Source of the DNA: JACKCR01 sp041390305
Lineage (GTDB): Bacteria > Eisenbacteria > RBG-16-71-46 > CAIMUX01
NCBI GenBank assembly: GCA_041390305.1
Contig: JAWKQE010000001.1
Location: 62,001 to 126,000 of the forward strand
Length of the DNA stretch: 64,000 nt
Reading direction: 5' to 3'
A model generated the notes under the pieces. That model was not told the DNA's origin. It did not search any database and worked only from the letters and a program-made list of their open reading frames with translations. The position numbers and the translations under genes were made by a program. Shown piece after piece: positions 1-10,710 of this stretch; positions within the stretch are counted from its first letter, which is position 1; each line of letters starts with the position of its first letter.

Positions 1-1
1 C

Positions 2-748
2 TATCGCGATCTGGGCCGCGGCTTTCCGCATCGCGGCTGTGAGACGATCCGCTCCCGCGGGGCCGTTCCGATCGTGAGCCTCGAGCTGTGGCACTGGGGG
101 GCGCCGGAGAACTACCTCCCCAGGATCAACGACGGAGAGTTCGACACGGCCTTTCGAGACTGGGCCCGCGAAGCCCGCGACTTCGGCAGTCCGGTCTATC
201 TCCGATTCGGCTTCGAGATGAACGGGGACTGGTTCGGCTGGGGTGGCCACCCGGACCTGTTCGTCCGCGCATGGCGCCGCGCGCGCCACATCTTCCAGGA
301 GGAAGGCGCCTCCAACGTCGTCTGGGTGTGGTCCCCGAACGCGATCAGCATCCCGCGGGAGCCGTGGAATCAGATCGACGCGTACTACCCTGGTGACGAT
401 GTCGTCGATTGGGTGGGCCTCGACGGCTACAACTTCGGCGACCACCACTCCGAGTGGCACCGTTGGGAGTCGTTCGAAGAGGTGTTCGGGCCCGCATTGG
501 ACCTCGTGGCGCGGTCACACGCGTCGAAGCCGGTCATGATCGCCGAGTTCGGGTGCGCTCCGGGACGGCCTGGTCAGCGTGCGTCCTGGATTCGGGACGC
601 GCACGCATATGTCCTCGGCCGGCCCGAGATCCGTGCGGCCGTCTGGTTCTCCCTCGACAAGTCGCGGGAAGGCGAGCCGGATTGGAGCTTCCAGGGAGAT
701 CCGGAGGCGATCACCGCCTTCAACGAAACGTTCGCTCGGCCGAGGTGA
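2..748 (+). CDS. Glycoside hydrolase family 26-like protein (5' end outside window)
   Basis: Probable beta-mannanase-type endoglycosidase acting on polysaccharide, judged by the two catalytic glutamates of GH26. The acid/base is in RFGFEMNGDWFGWG (Glu codon 215-217) and the nucleophile in MIAEFGCAPG (Glu codon 545-547). The first in-frame start inside the window is GTG at 74, but the frame is open back to base 2 and reads GAVPIVSLELWHWG, a conserved family strand, so the true start lies upstream. About 250 residues are visible against 300-400 for the family. No signal peptide can be judged. The exact substrate is unknown; other clan GH-A enzymes share the fold. Confidence 0.8.
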   Translation, partial: YRDLGRGFPHRGCETIRSRGAVPIVSLELWHWGAPENYLPRINDGEFDTAFRDWAREARDFGSPVYLRFGFEMNGDWFGWGGHPDLFVRAWRRARHIFQEEGASNVVWVWSPNAISIPREPWNQIDAYYPGDDVVDWVGLDGYNFGDHHSEWHRWESFEEVFGPALDLVARSHASKPVMIAEFGCAPGRPGQRASWIRDAHAYVLGRPEIRAAVWFSLDKSREGEPDWSFQGDPEAITAFNETFARPR

Positions 749-874
749 TCCGCGGCTCTGTGGGGGCGCCGAACCTAAGTCGTTGTCGTGTGCAAAGGAA
801 CCCACTATTCTTCGCCCGTTCGGGAATCTCTCGAAGAATCTGATGCGTTCTCGACTTTCCGACAGGATGTCTCG

Positions 875-2365
875 ATGACCAAAAATGGATGTGACGGTCG
901 CCGGTTCCCCCTACCTCTCTCCCTCTGCTCTGCGATCCATGCTCTTCCTTCCGCCATAGCGACGGGGCTCGGCTCAGTGCTCGTGTTTCTCCTTTCCCTC
1001 CCCTCGGCGACGGCGTTCGCTCAGGAAGGCCATGCTGTCGAGGAAGCGGCGCACGGAGCGACGGAGGCGGCCCATGGCGCCGCGGCGGGGCACGGCAGCT
1101 TGGCCGCGTCTCTCCCGTGGTACACGGTGATCCCGTTCGTCCTCCTTCTGCTCGCGATCGCGGTGCTTCCGTTGGTGGCGCACCATTGGTGGGAGCGGCT
1201 CCGAAACCGAGCCATCGTCACCGCCGCCCTTTCGCTCCCGATCGCGATCGCACTCTGGGGGCCAGGGCGTCACGAGCTCCTCCACAGCATGTACGAGTAC
1301 GTCGCGTTCATCGCGCTGCTCGGGAGTCTCTTCGTGGTCTCGGGCGGGATCGTCCTCTCGGGAGACCTCCGCGCGACTCCCAAGATCAACACGGCCTTCC
1401 TCGCCGTGGGCGCGATCCTCGCGAACTTCATCGGTACCACCGGCGCGAGCATGTTGTTGATCCGTCCGTTCCTCAAGACGAACTCGGAACGGAACAACAT
1501 CAAGCATCTCCCGATCTTCTTCATCTTCGTGGTGAGCAACATCGGCGGATGCCTCACACCGCTCGGAGATCCCCCGCTCTTCCTCGGCTACCTGCGCGGT
1601 GTGCCGTTCACGTGGACACTCCATCTGATTCCCGAGTGGCTCGTGATGATCGGACTTCTCCTCGCCGTCTTCTTCGCCTGGGATACGGTCCAGGTGAAGA
1701 AAGAGACCGCCGCCGCGATGAAGGCGGACGTCGAGCGGATCAACCCCCTCGAACTCCGTGGGAAGCGGAACCTCCTCCTCGTCCTCGGGATCATCGGGTC
1801 CGTGTTCATACCGATGCCGTGGCGTGCCCTCGCGATGTTCGCGATCGCCGTGATCTCGTACAAGATGACTCCCCGGCACCTCCACCTCGCGAACCGGTTC
1901 ACGTTCTTCCCGATCAATGAAGTCGCGATTCTCTTCGCCGGCATCTTCATCACCGTCGTCCCGGCGCTCGTGCTCCTCGAGGCGAATGGCGAGGCTCTGG
2001 GTGTCGAGCATCCGTGGCAGTTCTTCTGGCTGACCGGTCTCCTCTCGTCGTTCCTCGACAACGCACCGACCTATCTCACGTTCACGTCGCTCGGACTCGG
2101 CGTGCTCGGCCTGCCGGGCGGTGGGCCGGAGTCGCTTCTCCATCTCGTGAACCATCCGGAAGGTGTGGAGATCCTGAAGGCGATCAGCCTCGGCGCGGTC
2201 TTCATGGGGGCGAACACCTACATCGGCAACGCGCCCAACTTCATGGTCAAGTCGATCTGCGAGGAGCGGCGGCTCTCCATGCCGAGCTTCTTCGGCTATA
2301 TGGGCTGGTCGGCCATGATCCTGTTCCCGCTCTTCGCGATCATCACGTTCCTGTTCCTGTTGTAG
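875..2365 (+). CDS. nhaD: NhaD-type sodium/proton antiporter
   Basis: Polytopic inner-membrane Na+/H+ antiporter of the ion-transporter superfamily, expected to extrude sodium. The N-terminus has a cleavable-looking signal (FLLSLPSATAFAQ) followed by a His/Ala-rich periplasmic stretch, then about ten to eleven hydrophobic helices. Family motifs are visible: NFIGTTGASMLLIRP, GGCLTPLGDPPLFLGYL, SSFLDNAPTYLTF and GANTYIGNAPNFMVK, which carry the Asp, Thr and Asn residues typical of the transport site. ATG 875 is preferred to the in-frame GTG at 788 because it leaves the signal peptide near the N-terminus; neither has a strong Shine-Dalgarno. It is followed by a strong hairpin. NhaD suggests a sodium-rich habitat, which is inference. 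Confidence 0.88.
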   Translation: MTKNGCDGRRFPLPLSLCSAIHALPSAIATGLGSVLVFLLSLPSATAFAQEGHAVEEAAHGATEAAHGAAAGHGSLAASLPWYTVIPFVLLLLAIAVLPLVAHHWWERLRNRAIVTAALSLPIAIALWGPGRHELLHSMYEYVAFIALLGSLFVVSGGIVLSGDLRATPKINTAFLAVGAILANFIGTTGASMLLIRPFLKTNSERNNIKHLPIFFIFVVSNIGGCLTPLGDPPLFLGYLRGVPFTWTLHLIPEWLVMIGLLLAVFFAWDTVQVKKETAAAMKADVERINPLELRGKRNLLLVLGIIGSVFIPMPWRALAMFAIAVISYKMTPRHLHLANRFTFFPINEVAILFAGIFITVVPALVLLEANGEALGVEHPWQFFWLTGLLSSFLDNAPTYLTFTSLGLGVLGLPGGGPESLLHLVNHPEGVEILKAISLGAVFMGANTYIGNAPNFMVKSICEERRLSMPSFFGYMGWSAMILFPLFAIITFLFLL

Positions 2366-2375
2366 CGGTCGGAGC

Positions 2376-2399
2376 GAACGGGCCGAACACGGCCCGTTC
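2376..2399 (+). terminator. Hairpin after nhaD
   Basis: Perfect 9-bp inverted repeat GAACGGGCC / GGCCCGTTC with a 6-base loop, starting 10 bases after the nhaD stop. There is no clear T-tract (CGGCGAAAAG follows), so it may stabilise the 3' end or act as a weak terminator. Confidence 0.5.
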
Positions 2400-2463
2400 C
2401 GGCGAAAAGACTCACGCGACAACAGGATCTGGCCCGTCGCTTTGATGATAGAATTCCTACATC

Positions 2464-2889
2464 ATGGACGGACGTCGCCGAGGAACCGATCGCAGGCGCA
2501 AGCCGACGCCTTTGCTGAGCCGCTACACCTGGGCCGGTGGACGGCGCCGCGTGCGCCGACGCGAAGAGGATCCCGAGTTCTACTACGTGGACCGGATCCG
2601 GACGAAGCTGGCCATCGTGCTCGCGCTGACCTTCGTCTTCCACATTCTCGACGCCTGGCTCACCCTCGGGCACCTGGCGAGGGGTGGATCCGAGCTCAAC
2701 CCTTTCATGGACGTGCTCATCCAGGCCGATCCGCGGCTCTTCCTGGTCGTGAAGCTCGGACTCGCGGGAACGGGGCTCTTCCTACTCGGCCTCCACCAGA
2801 ACTTCCCGTACACGCGGCACGCGGCGGCCAGCCTGTTCGTACTCTTCCTGGGGCTGGTCGGATACCACCTCTACCTGCTGTCCGTCTGA
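2464..2889 (+). CDS. Small DUF5658-like membrane protein
   Basis: 141-residue protein with a strongly basic N-terminus (MDGRRRGTDRRRK) and three hydrophobic helices at about residues 50-66, 93-111 and 119-140. The pattern of a first helix ending in FHILDAWLTLGHL followed by ELNPFM resembles DUF5658, a family of unknown function whose helices carry a D-x-x-x-T and an E-x-N-P motif. It sits alone between the nhaD hairpin and the minus-strand lemA gene. I cannot assign a function; the basic tail should lie in the cytoplasm. Confidence 0.65.
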   Translation: MDGRRRGTDRRRKPTPLLSRYTWAGGRRRVRRREEDPEFYYVDRIRTKLAIVLALTFVFHILDAWLTLGHLARGGSELNPFMDVLIQADPRLFLVVKLGLAGTGLFLLGLHQNFPYTRHAAASLFVLFLGLVGYHLYLLSV

Positions 2890-3025
2890 CGGCGGCGCCG
2901 ACTCAGGTCGGCCTCAGGAAGTACCGGCTGGGATGGAGCGGCTCATCGCTCCTGCAGCCCGGCTCCCTCCCGGGCAATCGAATGGTCCTACCGACACCCT
3001 TTCGCGGACCAGACCGACGTGTCGA

Positions 3026-3610
3026 TCAGCCGTCCGTCCCCGTGCCGGGGAACTCGACCTTGGGCGCAGTCTCCGTTCCCTCGGCGGCCTCGAACGGCTT
3101 CGCCCGCTCGAACCCCATGAGAGACGCGAAGAGAGACGTCGGAAAGCTGCGGACACGTACGTTGTAGTCCTGGACCAACAGGTTGTATCGGCGCCGCTCC
3201 ACCGAGATGCGGTTCTCGGTTCCGGACAGCTCCTCCTGGAGACGGATGAAGTTCACGTTGGCCTTGAGGTCCGGATAGCGCTCCACGACGAGGAGGAGGC
3301 GAGAAATGGCGGACGACAGCTCCTGGTTGGCGCCGATCTTCTCGTCGACGGTTCTCGCCTGGCCGACCCGGGCCCTGGCGTCGGTCACCGCCTGGAGCGT
3401 TTCCCGCTCGTGAGCGGCATACCCTTGCACCGTCCGGACGAGGTTCGGAATGAGGTCGAACCGCCGCTGTAGCTGGTTCTCGACCTGGGCCCATCCTGTC
3501 TTCACGCCTTCGTCGGCGGCGACGAGTCCGTTGTAGACACCCTTGGCCCACATTCCGACGCCCAGCGCCAGCAGGAGGAGTACCCCCAACCCGATGAGGA
3601 ATCCGCGCAT
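3026..3610 (-). CDS. lemA: LemA family protein
   Basis: 194-residue LemA protein: one N-terminal membrane helix (FLIGLGVLLLLALGVGMW) followed by a long helical extracytoplasmic domain. Family motifs include YNGLVAADEGVKTGWAQVENQLQRR (seen in parts as YNGLVAADE and WAQVENQLQRR), the RFDLIPNLVRTVQGY segment and RRYNLLVQDYNVRVRSFP. LemA proteins are membrane-anchored and of uncertain role, often encoded beside TPM-domain proteins; such a gene lies about 0.9 kb upstream here (4547-5428), separated by a nucleotidyltransferase-fold gene. Length is normal for the family. Confidence 0.9.
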   Translation of the reverse strand: MRGFLIGLGVLLLLALGVGMWAKGVYNGLVAADEGVKTGWAQVENQLQRRFDLIPNLVRTVQGYAAHERETLQAVTDARARVGQARTVDEKIGANQELSSAISRLLLVVERYPDLKANVNFIRLQEELSGTENRISVERRRYNLLVQDYNVRVRSFPTSLFASLMGFERAKPFEAAEGTETAPKVEFPGTGTDG

Positions 3611-3802
3611 TTTGGTCTCCTTTGCCGCCGTCCCGACCTTTCTAGCAGACTACGCCGGAAAGGCAATCCTTCTCGACCTTCCCGGAACGATCGATTGCGA
3701 GCTGGGGAGAGACTCGACATCACGTCGGGGAGGACGTCCGGTCGTCGCGGGTCGAGATGTGGTGGCTGGACCGGCGCGGCTCATCGTCTCGGGGCGCTGT
3801 CC

Positions 3803-4513
3803 TCACCAGGAGTCCACCCTTTGGACCAGGACCTCCGTTGCCTCGAGAAGGGCAATGTAGAGCGGCTTCACCGACGAGCCTCCACGCACCCGCTTCCGGC
3901 GCTCTTCGATCAGGGCCGGCATGAGCCCCGCGGGCATGCCGAGGGCGTCGTGGACTTCCGGCCACAGCTCGTCTTCCTTCGCATCCCATTTGCGACCGAG
4001 GAAGAAGAGGCAGCCTCTCAGGATCGCCGTGAACGCGGGAACGGCCTCCACGACCGTGGCATGGAGAAGGACCGGATCTCCGTGTGACCGCACATACTGC
4101 CGGCGGAGGACGAGGAGCTTGGACCGGAGTTCCCACTCGCACTCGAGACGCACGTCACGCACGTCGATCTCGAGGTCGGCGATGAGGTCTGCGCCCGAGA
4201 TGACGCGATAGGACGCCTTCATCGCGAGGAACTCGAGCGGGAACGAGTCGCGCGCCTGGAGGAAGAACTTCGGCGAGAAGAGGACGGGGACGGGCACGCG
4301 CCGCTCTTCCCACCTCCCGGCGAGCTCCTGGAGCCGTTCGAGGAGGGCGACGTCCACCGGATCGGCCACCAACCCGAAGTTGTAGTCGGACACGTGGTCG
4401 ACGAACTGCTCGGTGAGAGCGCTTCCGTAGAGGAAGAGGCTCACGAGGCCTGATCCGGCCACCCGCTCCACGTCCTTCCGGACGTCGTTCACGACATGTT
4501 CCCGATTCTCCAT
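3803..4513 (-). CDS. Nucleotidyltransferase-fold protein, incomplete catalytic motif
   Basis: 236 residues. The N-terminus (LFLYGSALTEQF ... SDYNFGLV, residues 26-49) fits the polymerase-beta-type nucleotidyltransferase motif G-S-x(10-12)-D-x-D, but the second aspartate is asparagine (D43-Y44-N45). The rest is helical with a hydrophobic stretch at VVEAVPAFTAILRGCLFFLG. Proteins of this kind include minimal nucleotidyltransferases and non-catalytic homologues; the D-to-N change makes activity doubtful. It lies between lemA and the TPM-domain gene on the same strand. No function can be named from sequence. Confidence 0.6.
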   Translation of the reverse strand: MENREHVVNDVRKDVERVAGSGLVSLFLYGSALTEQFVDHVSDYNFGLVADPVDVALLERLQELAGRWEERRVPVPVLFSPKFFLQARDSFPLEFLAMKASYRVISGADLIADLEIDVRDVRLECEWELRSKLLVLRRQYVRSHGDPVLLHATVVEAVPAFTAILRGCLFFLGRKWDAKEDELWPEVHDALGMPAGLMPALIEERRKRVRGGSSVKPLYIALLEATEVLVQRVDSW

Positions 4514-4546
4514 CGCGCGTCTCCTCGGAGCCCTGTTTCACGCGGC

Positions 4547-5428
4547 TCAGTAGCCGCCTCCGGCTCCTCCGCCTCCACTCATCCCACCGCCGAATCCACC
4601 GAATCCTCCGCCCGAGCTTCCGCCGCCGAAGCCTCCGAAGCCGCCTCGGTAACTTCCGCCGCCCCAGTAGATCGTTCGGCCCCTACGCCTGCGTCCACCT
4701 CCACCACGCCGGATCGCGGAGAGGAGAATGAGGACGACGAGGAGTAGGACGACGAACTTCAGCGTCTCGTTGTCGATGCTCTTCGACCTGGGGGTATAGG
4801 CCACGTACCCGGCACCTTCGAATAGCGCTTCCACTTCAGCCGGGTCCCGCCCCTGATCGGCCACGGCGAACTTCAGAAGTGCGAGCGAACCCTGCGCGTA
4901 GGCATCCGAGCGTCCCGCGGCCAGAAGCGGGATCAGTACTCCACGGACGACGTCACCTGTCCGCGCGTCGGGCAGAGCCCCTTCGAGTCCGTATCCGACT
5001 ACGACGCGGACGAACCGCTCCTTCCGTGCGTCCAGGACGAGCAGTCCGCGATCGGTGTCCGCGGCGCCGATCCCCCACGCTTCGTAGAGTTGGTTCGCGT
5101 AATCCGTCGGGTCGTCCCCGCCGACGTCCGGCAGGACGGCGATCGCCACCTGGATCCCGTACCTGCGGTCCACGCTCTGGAGAAACCCCTCCAGCTTTCC
5201 CTGCTCGGCCTGTGGGATGACGTTCGCGAAGTCGTTGACGTACCCGACCGGTTCGGGAAAAGAGTCTCGCGCGAGGATGGTGGTTGGAAGGGATGCGAGA
5301 ACGAGGAACGAGAGAGTGAAGGTGGACACGAGAACGAATGTGGCGATGACCGTGACGACGGCGAAAGATGAGCGAAGGAAGGGAACAGGCGCACCGGGCC
5401 GTTCGAGTTGCTCGGTCGGAGAGGTCAT
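4547..5428 (-). CDS. TPM-domain (YgcG-type) membrane protein
   Basis: 293 residues when started at the ATG at 5428, whose ATGA overlaps the rex stop and implies translational coupling. Order: short cytoplasmic tail, signal-anchor helix (FAVVTVIATFVLVSTFTLSFLVL), TPM domain beginning PVGYVNDFANVIPQAEQGKL and including GIGAADTDRGLLVLDA and RFVRVVVGYGLEG, a second helix (TLKFVVLLLVVLILLSAI), then a Gly-Phe-Ser-rich C-terminus ending in GGGAGGGY. TPM domains are extracytoplasmic; some are linked to photosystem repair or phosphatase activity, and this family commonly accompanies LemA. The longer in-frame reading to 5662 runs into rex and is rejected. Confidence 0.85.
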   Translation of the reverse strand: MTSPTEQLERPGAPVPFLRSSFAVVTVIATFVLVSTFTLSFLVLASLPTTILARDSFPEPVGYVNDFANVIPQAEQGKLEGFLQSVDRRYGIQVAIAVLPDVGGDDPTDYANQLYEAWGIGAADTDRGLLVLDARKERFVRVVVGYGLEGALPDARTGDVVRGVLIPLLAAGRSDAYAQGSLALLKFAVADQGRDPAEVEALFEGAGYVAYTPRSKSIDNETLKFVVLLLVVLILLSAIRRGGGGRRRRGRTIYWGGGSYRGGFGGFGGGSSGGGFGGFGGGMSGGGGAGGGY

Positions 5429-6060
5429 TCTTCGGTTCCCGGTTCCCCCCCGCGGAGGGCGAAAGACAGGCCCTCCAACTCGATCGTGATGTTCACGTTT
5501 CGAATCTGCACGTGTTCCGGTGCGTCGAGCTTCACTGGGGCGAAGTTCAGCACTCCTCGGATTCCGGCCGCGATGAGCTGGTCCGCAACGTCCTGAGCCA
5601 CCGCGGCCGGCGTCACGAGAACGGCGACTTCCGCCCCGGACTTCCGTACGATGTCCGAGCAACGATCCATCGAATGGATCTGTACCCCGTCCCAGCGGGA
5701 TCCGACCTTCTTCTCGTCGCTGTCCAGAATCGCGACGATCTGAAAGCCGTTCTTCTCGAACTCCTTGTAGGAGAAGAGTGCCGACCCGAGGTTACCCGCT
5801 CCCGCGAGCACCACCTTCCAGCGCCGATCGACTCCGAGGATCTTCCGGATCCGGTTCTTGAGATCCGTGACCCGATAGCCCGTTCCGCGCTTTCCGAAGT
5901 TCCCGAAGTACGAGAGGTCCTTCCGCACCTGCGCCGGATTCGTCCCGGAGAGCTTGGCGAGCCGGGCGGAAGACACCATGTCGACGCCGTCCGCTTCGAG
6001 CTCCTCCAGATTGTGGCAGTAGACGGAGAGACGTCTCACCGTGTACTCCGAGATGCGCAT
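5425..6060 (-). CDS. rex: Redox-sensing transcriptional repressor Rex
   Basis: 211-residue NADH/NAD+-sensing repressor. The N-terminal winged helix includes RISEYTVRRLSVYCHNLEEL and the recognition segment NPAQVRKDLSYFGNFGKRG; the Rossmann domain shows the G-x-G-x-x-G dinucleotide loop in VVLAGAGNLGSALFSY. ATG 6060 is chosen because the protein then aligns with the usual Rex start and is preceded by GGCGAGGAG; the frame is open further upstream only inside the gyrA tail. It follows gyrA by 28 bases and overlaps the TPM gene by ATGA, an unusual pairing for Rex, which normally controls fermentation or respiration genes. Confidence 0.93.
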   Translation of the reverse strand: MRISEYTVRRLSVYCHNLEELEADGVDMVSSARLAKLSGTNPAQVRKDLSYFGNFGKRGTGYRVTDLKNRIRKILGVDRRWKVVLAGAGNLGSALFSYKEFEKNGFQIVAILDSDEKKVGSRWDGVQIHSMDRCSDIVRKSGAEVAVLVTPAAVAQDVADQLIAAGIRGVLNFAPVKLDAPEHVQIRNVNITIELEGLSFALRGGEPGTEE

Positions 6061-6088
6061 CGACTCCTCGCCGCCGGTATCGGCGGCG

Positions 6089-8683
6089 TCACGCCTCGTG
6101 CGCACCCGGGGTTCCATTCTGGGAAGTTCCGTCCTCACCTGCGCCGGCTCCGGTGTCCACTCCGTCTCCGCCGCTCTCACCTTCGCCACCACCGTCGTCT
6201 GGGTCGCCGTCTGGGTCGCCCTCTCCACCGTCACCGCCTTCGTCCTCGTCCTCGCGAACGATGTGGGCGAGGTCTGAGACGCGCTCGTCTTCGCCGAGTT
6301 GGATCAGGCGGACTCCCTGAGTCGCGCGGCCCAACTGCGAGATCTGTGCGACGGCCATCCGGATGATGAGTCCTTCGCTGCTGATCACCATGACGTCGTC
6401 CTGATCGGTGACCGCCTTGATCGCTGCGACCTGACCGTTCCGGTCCGACGTCCGCACGTTGATGATGCCCTGTCCACCTCTCCCCTGGAGACGGTAGTCC
6501 TCGACGGGAGTCCGCTTGCCGTACCCATTCTCGGTGACGACGAGGATGTCCATGGAACGATCCTGCACCACGACCATGCCGACGACCGCGTCGTTCTCCG
6601 CCGAGAGACTGATGCCGCGAACTCCGGCCGCCGTGCGGCCCATCGAGCGCACGTCCGACTCGTTGAACCGGATCGCCTTTCCTTCCGACGTGGCGAGAAG
6701 GACATCGTCGTCGCCCTGGGTGAGGGCCGCGCCGATGAGCGAGTCGTTGTCGCGCAGATCGATCGCGACGATGCCCGCCTTCCGAGGATTCCCGAAGGCC
6801 GCGAGCGGAGTCTTCTTCACCGTCCCGTTTCGCGTGGCCAGCATGAGGTACTTGTCGTCCGGGAACTCCTTGGTCAGCACGTAGGCGGTGACCTTCTCGT
6901 CCGGCGCGGCCGCAACCAGGGTGAGGATCGATCGTCCCCGCGCCGTGCGGGTTCCGGACGGGATCTCGTAGACCTTGATCCAGTAACACCGTCCCTTGTC
7001 CGTGAAGAGGAGGAGGTAGGTGTGGGTCGATGCGACGAAGAGGTGCTCGACGAAGTCCTCTTCTTTCGTCTTCACGCCGGTCAGGCCTCGACCGCCCCGG
7101 TTCTGGGCGCGGTAGGTCGTGACCGGAAGCCGCTTGATGTACCCGGCGTGGGAGATGGTGATGACCATCTCCTCCTCCGGAATGAGGTCTTCGATGTGGA
7201 GCGAGCTTCCTTCGTCGGCCGGGACGATCTCGGTCCGGCGCGGCGAGTGGAACCGCTTCTTCAGCGAGAGCAGATCCTCACGAACGATCGCCATGACTTT
7301 CTCGCGGCTCGCGAGGATGGACTCCAGCTCCTCGATCCGGGCCAGGATCTCCTTGTACTCTTCCTCGATCTTCTGGCGCTCGAGACCGGTGAGTCTCTGG
7401 AGACGCATCTCGAGGATCGCGTTCGACTGGATCTCGGAGAGGTCGAAGCGCTCCATGAGGCCCTGGCGGGCCGTTTCGACGTCTGCACTCTCCCGAATCA
7501 GGCGGATGATCGCATCGATGTGATCGAGCGCCTTGAGCAGACCTTCCAGGATGTGCGCACGCTTCTTCGCCTGCTCGAGTTCGTACTGGCTCCGGCGAAC
7601 GATCACCTCGTGACGGTGCTCGAGGAACGCCTCGATGATCGCCTTGAGGTTCATCACTTGCGGACGGCCATCCTTGAGGGCGAGCATGTTCGCGCCGAAT
7701 GTCGTCTGCATCTGCGTGTGCTTGTAGAGCTGGTTGAGGACGACCTGAGGCTGCGCGTCCTTCCGGAGCTCGATCACGACGCGGAGACCGTCACGGTCCG
7801 ACTCGTCGCGGATGTCGGAGATGCCGGTGATGTGACCGTTCTTCACCAGGTCGGCGATCTTCTCCAGCATCGACGCCTTGTTCACCTGGTAGGGAATCTC
7901 GCTCACGATGATGGCGAGCTTCCCGCTCTTGAGCTCGTCGACATCCGACTTCGCTCGGACGATGATGTGCCCGCGGCCGTAGTGGTAGCAGTTCCGGATG
8001 CCGGTCGTACCGAGGATCTGTCCGCCGGTCGGGAAGTCCGGCCCGATGACGTGCTCCATCATGTCGTCGATCGTGCAGTCCGGCCGATCGATGCAGAGGA
8101 TGCAGGCGTCGATCACTTCGGAGAGATTGTGCGTCGGGATGTTCGTCGCCATGCCGACCGCAATCCCGGACGTTCCGTTGACGAGCAGGTTCGGGAAGCT
8201 GGCCGGAAGGACGACCGGCTCCTGCCGTGTCTCATCGTAGTTGGGACGGAAGTCGACCGTTTCCTTGTCGAGATCGCGGAGCATCTCCTCTGCGATCTCA
8301 CTGAGACGAGCTTCCGTATACCGTTCGGCCGCCGCCGCGTCGCCGTCGATCGAACCGAAGTTTCCCTGTCCATCGACGAGCGGGTGACGAAGGGAGAAGT
8401 CCTGGACGAGACGCACGAGCGTGTCGTAGACCGCAACGGTACCGTGCGGGTGGTAGTTACCTGTTACGTCACCGGCGATCTTGGCCGACTTACGGTACGG
8501 CCGATCGTGGTACAGGTTCAGGTCGTTCATCGCGGTGAGGATGCGTCGATGAACCGGCTTGAGACCGTCCCGTACGTCCGGTAGCGCTCGAGAGACGATG
8601 ACGGACATCGAGTAATCGATGTACGACTTCTTCATCTCGTCTTCGATGAGTACCGGCAGAACTCTCTGAGTGTCGTCAGCCAT
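6089..8683 (-). CDS. gyrA: DNA gyrase subunit A
   Basis: 864-residue GyrA, the DNA-breaking subunit of gyrase. The catalytic tyrosine is Tyr122 in AAAERYTEARL, and numbering matches E. coli exactly in this part. The C-terminal beta-pinwheel carries the GyrA box QNRGGRG, which supports gyrase rather than topoisomerase IV. The quinolone-determining segment reads HPHGTVAVYD, so positions 82 and 83 are Thr and Val instead of the usual Asp and Ser; Asp87 is kept. The last 55 residues are an acidic Gly/Asp/Glu-rich tail. It lies 89 bases after gyrB on the same strand. Confidence 0.98.
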   Translation of the reverse strand: MADDTQRVLPVLIEDEMKKSYIDYSMSVIVSRALPDVRDGLKPVHRRILTAMNDLNLYHDRPYRKSAKIAGDVTGNYHPHGTVAVYDTLVRLVQDFSLRHPLVDGQGNFGSIDGDAAAAERYTEARLSEIAEEMLRDLDKETVDFRPNYDETRQEPVVLPASFPNLLVNGTSGIAVGMATNIPTHNLSEVIDACILCIDRPDCTIDDMMEHVIGPDFPTGGQILGTTGIRNCYHYGRGHIIVRAKSDVDELKSGKLAIIVSEIPYQVNKASMLEKIADLVKNGHITGISDIRDESDRDGLRVVIELRKDAQPQVVLNQLYKHTQMQTTFGANMLALKDGRPQVMNLKAIIEAFLEHRHEVIVRRSQYELEQAKKRAHILEGLLKALDHIDAIIRLIRESADVETARQGLMERFDLSEIQSNAILEMRLQRLTGLERQKIEEEYKEILARIEELESILASREKVMAIVREDLLSLKKRFHSPRRTEIVPADEGSSLHIEDLIPEEEMVITISHAGYIKRLPVTTYRAQNRGGRGLTGVKTKEEDFVEHLFVASTHTYLLLFTDKGRCYWIKVYEIPSGTRTARGRSILTLVAAAPDEKVTAYVLTKEFPDDKYLMLATRNGTVKKTPLAAFGNPRKAGIVAIDLRDNDSLIGAALTQGDDDVLLATSEGKAIRFNESDVRSMGRTAAGVRGISLSAENDAVVGMVVVQDRSMDILVVTENGYGKRTPVEDYRLQGRGGQGIINVRTSDRNGQVAAIKAVTDQDDVMVISSEGLIIRMAVAQISQLGRATQGVRLIQLGEDERVSDLAHIVREDEDEGGDGGEGDPDGDPDDGGGEGESGGDGVDTGAGAGEDGTSQNGTPGAHEA

Positions 8684-8772
8684 TCTCGCCTCTTACTTCC
8701 CGGTCGGGTCTGGCAGTCTCCGGCGGGCTTTCATGCTACATAAACGCTAACCGAGGAAACGACCTCGACGGA

Positions 8773-10706
<1,934 letters not shown>

Positions 10707-10710
<4 letters not shown>

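Noticed and set aside
974..2422. Long minus-strand frame opposite nhaD, and similar ones at 33398-34741 and 55224-56918
   Set aside because: Each lies antisense to a clearly real gene and has biased, charged low-complexity composition.
6299..8584. 761-codon open frame antisense to gyrA
   Set aside because: It is an exact shadow of a strongly conserved gene and arises from the high GC third-position bias; composition is Arg/Asp/Val-rich with no motif.
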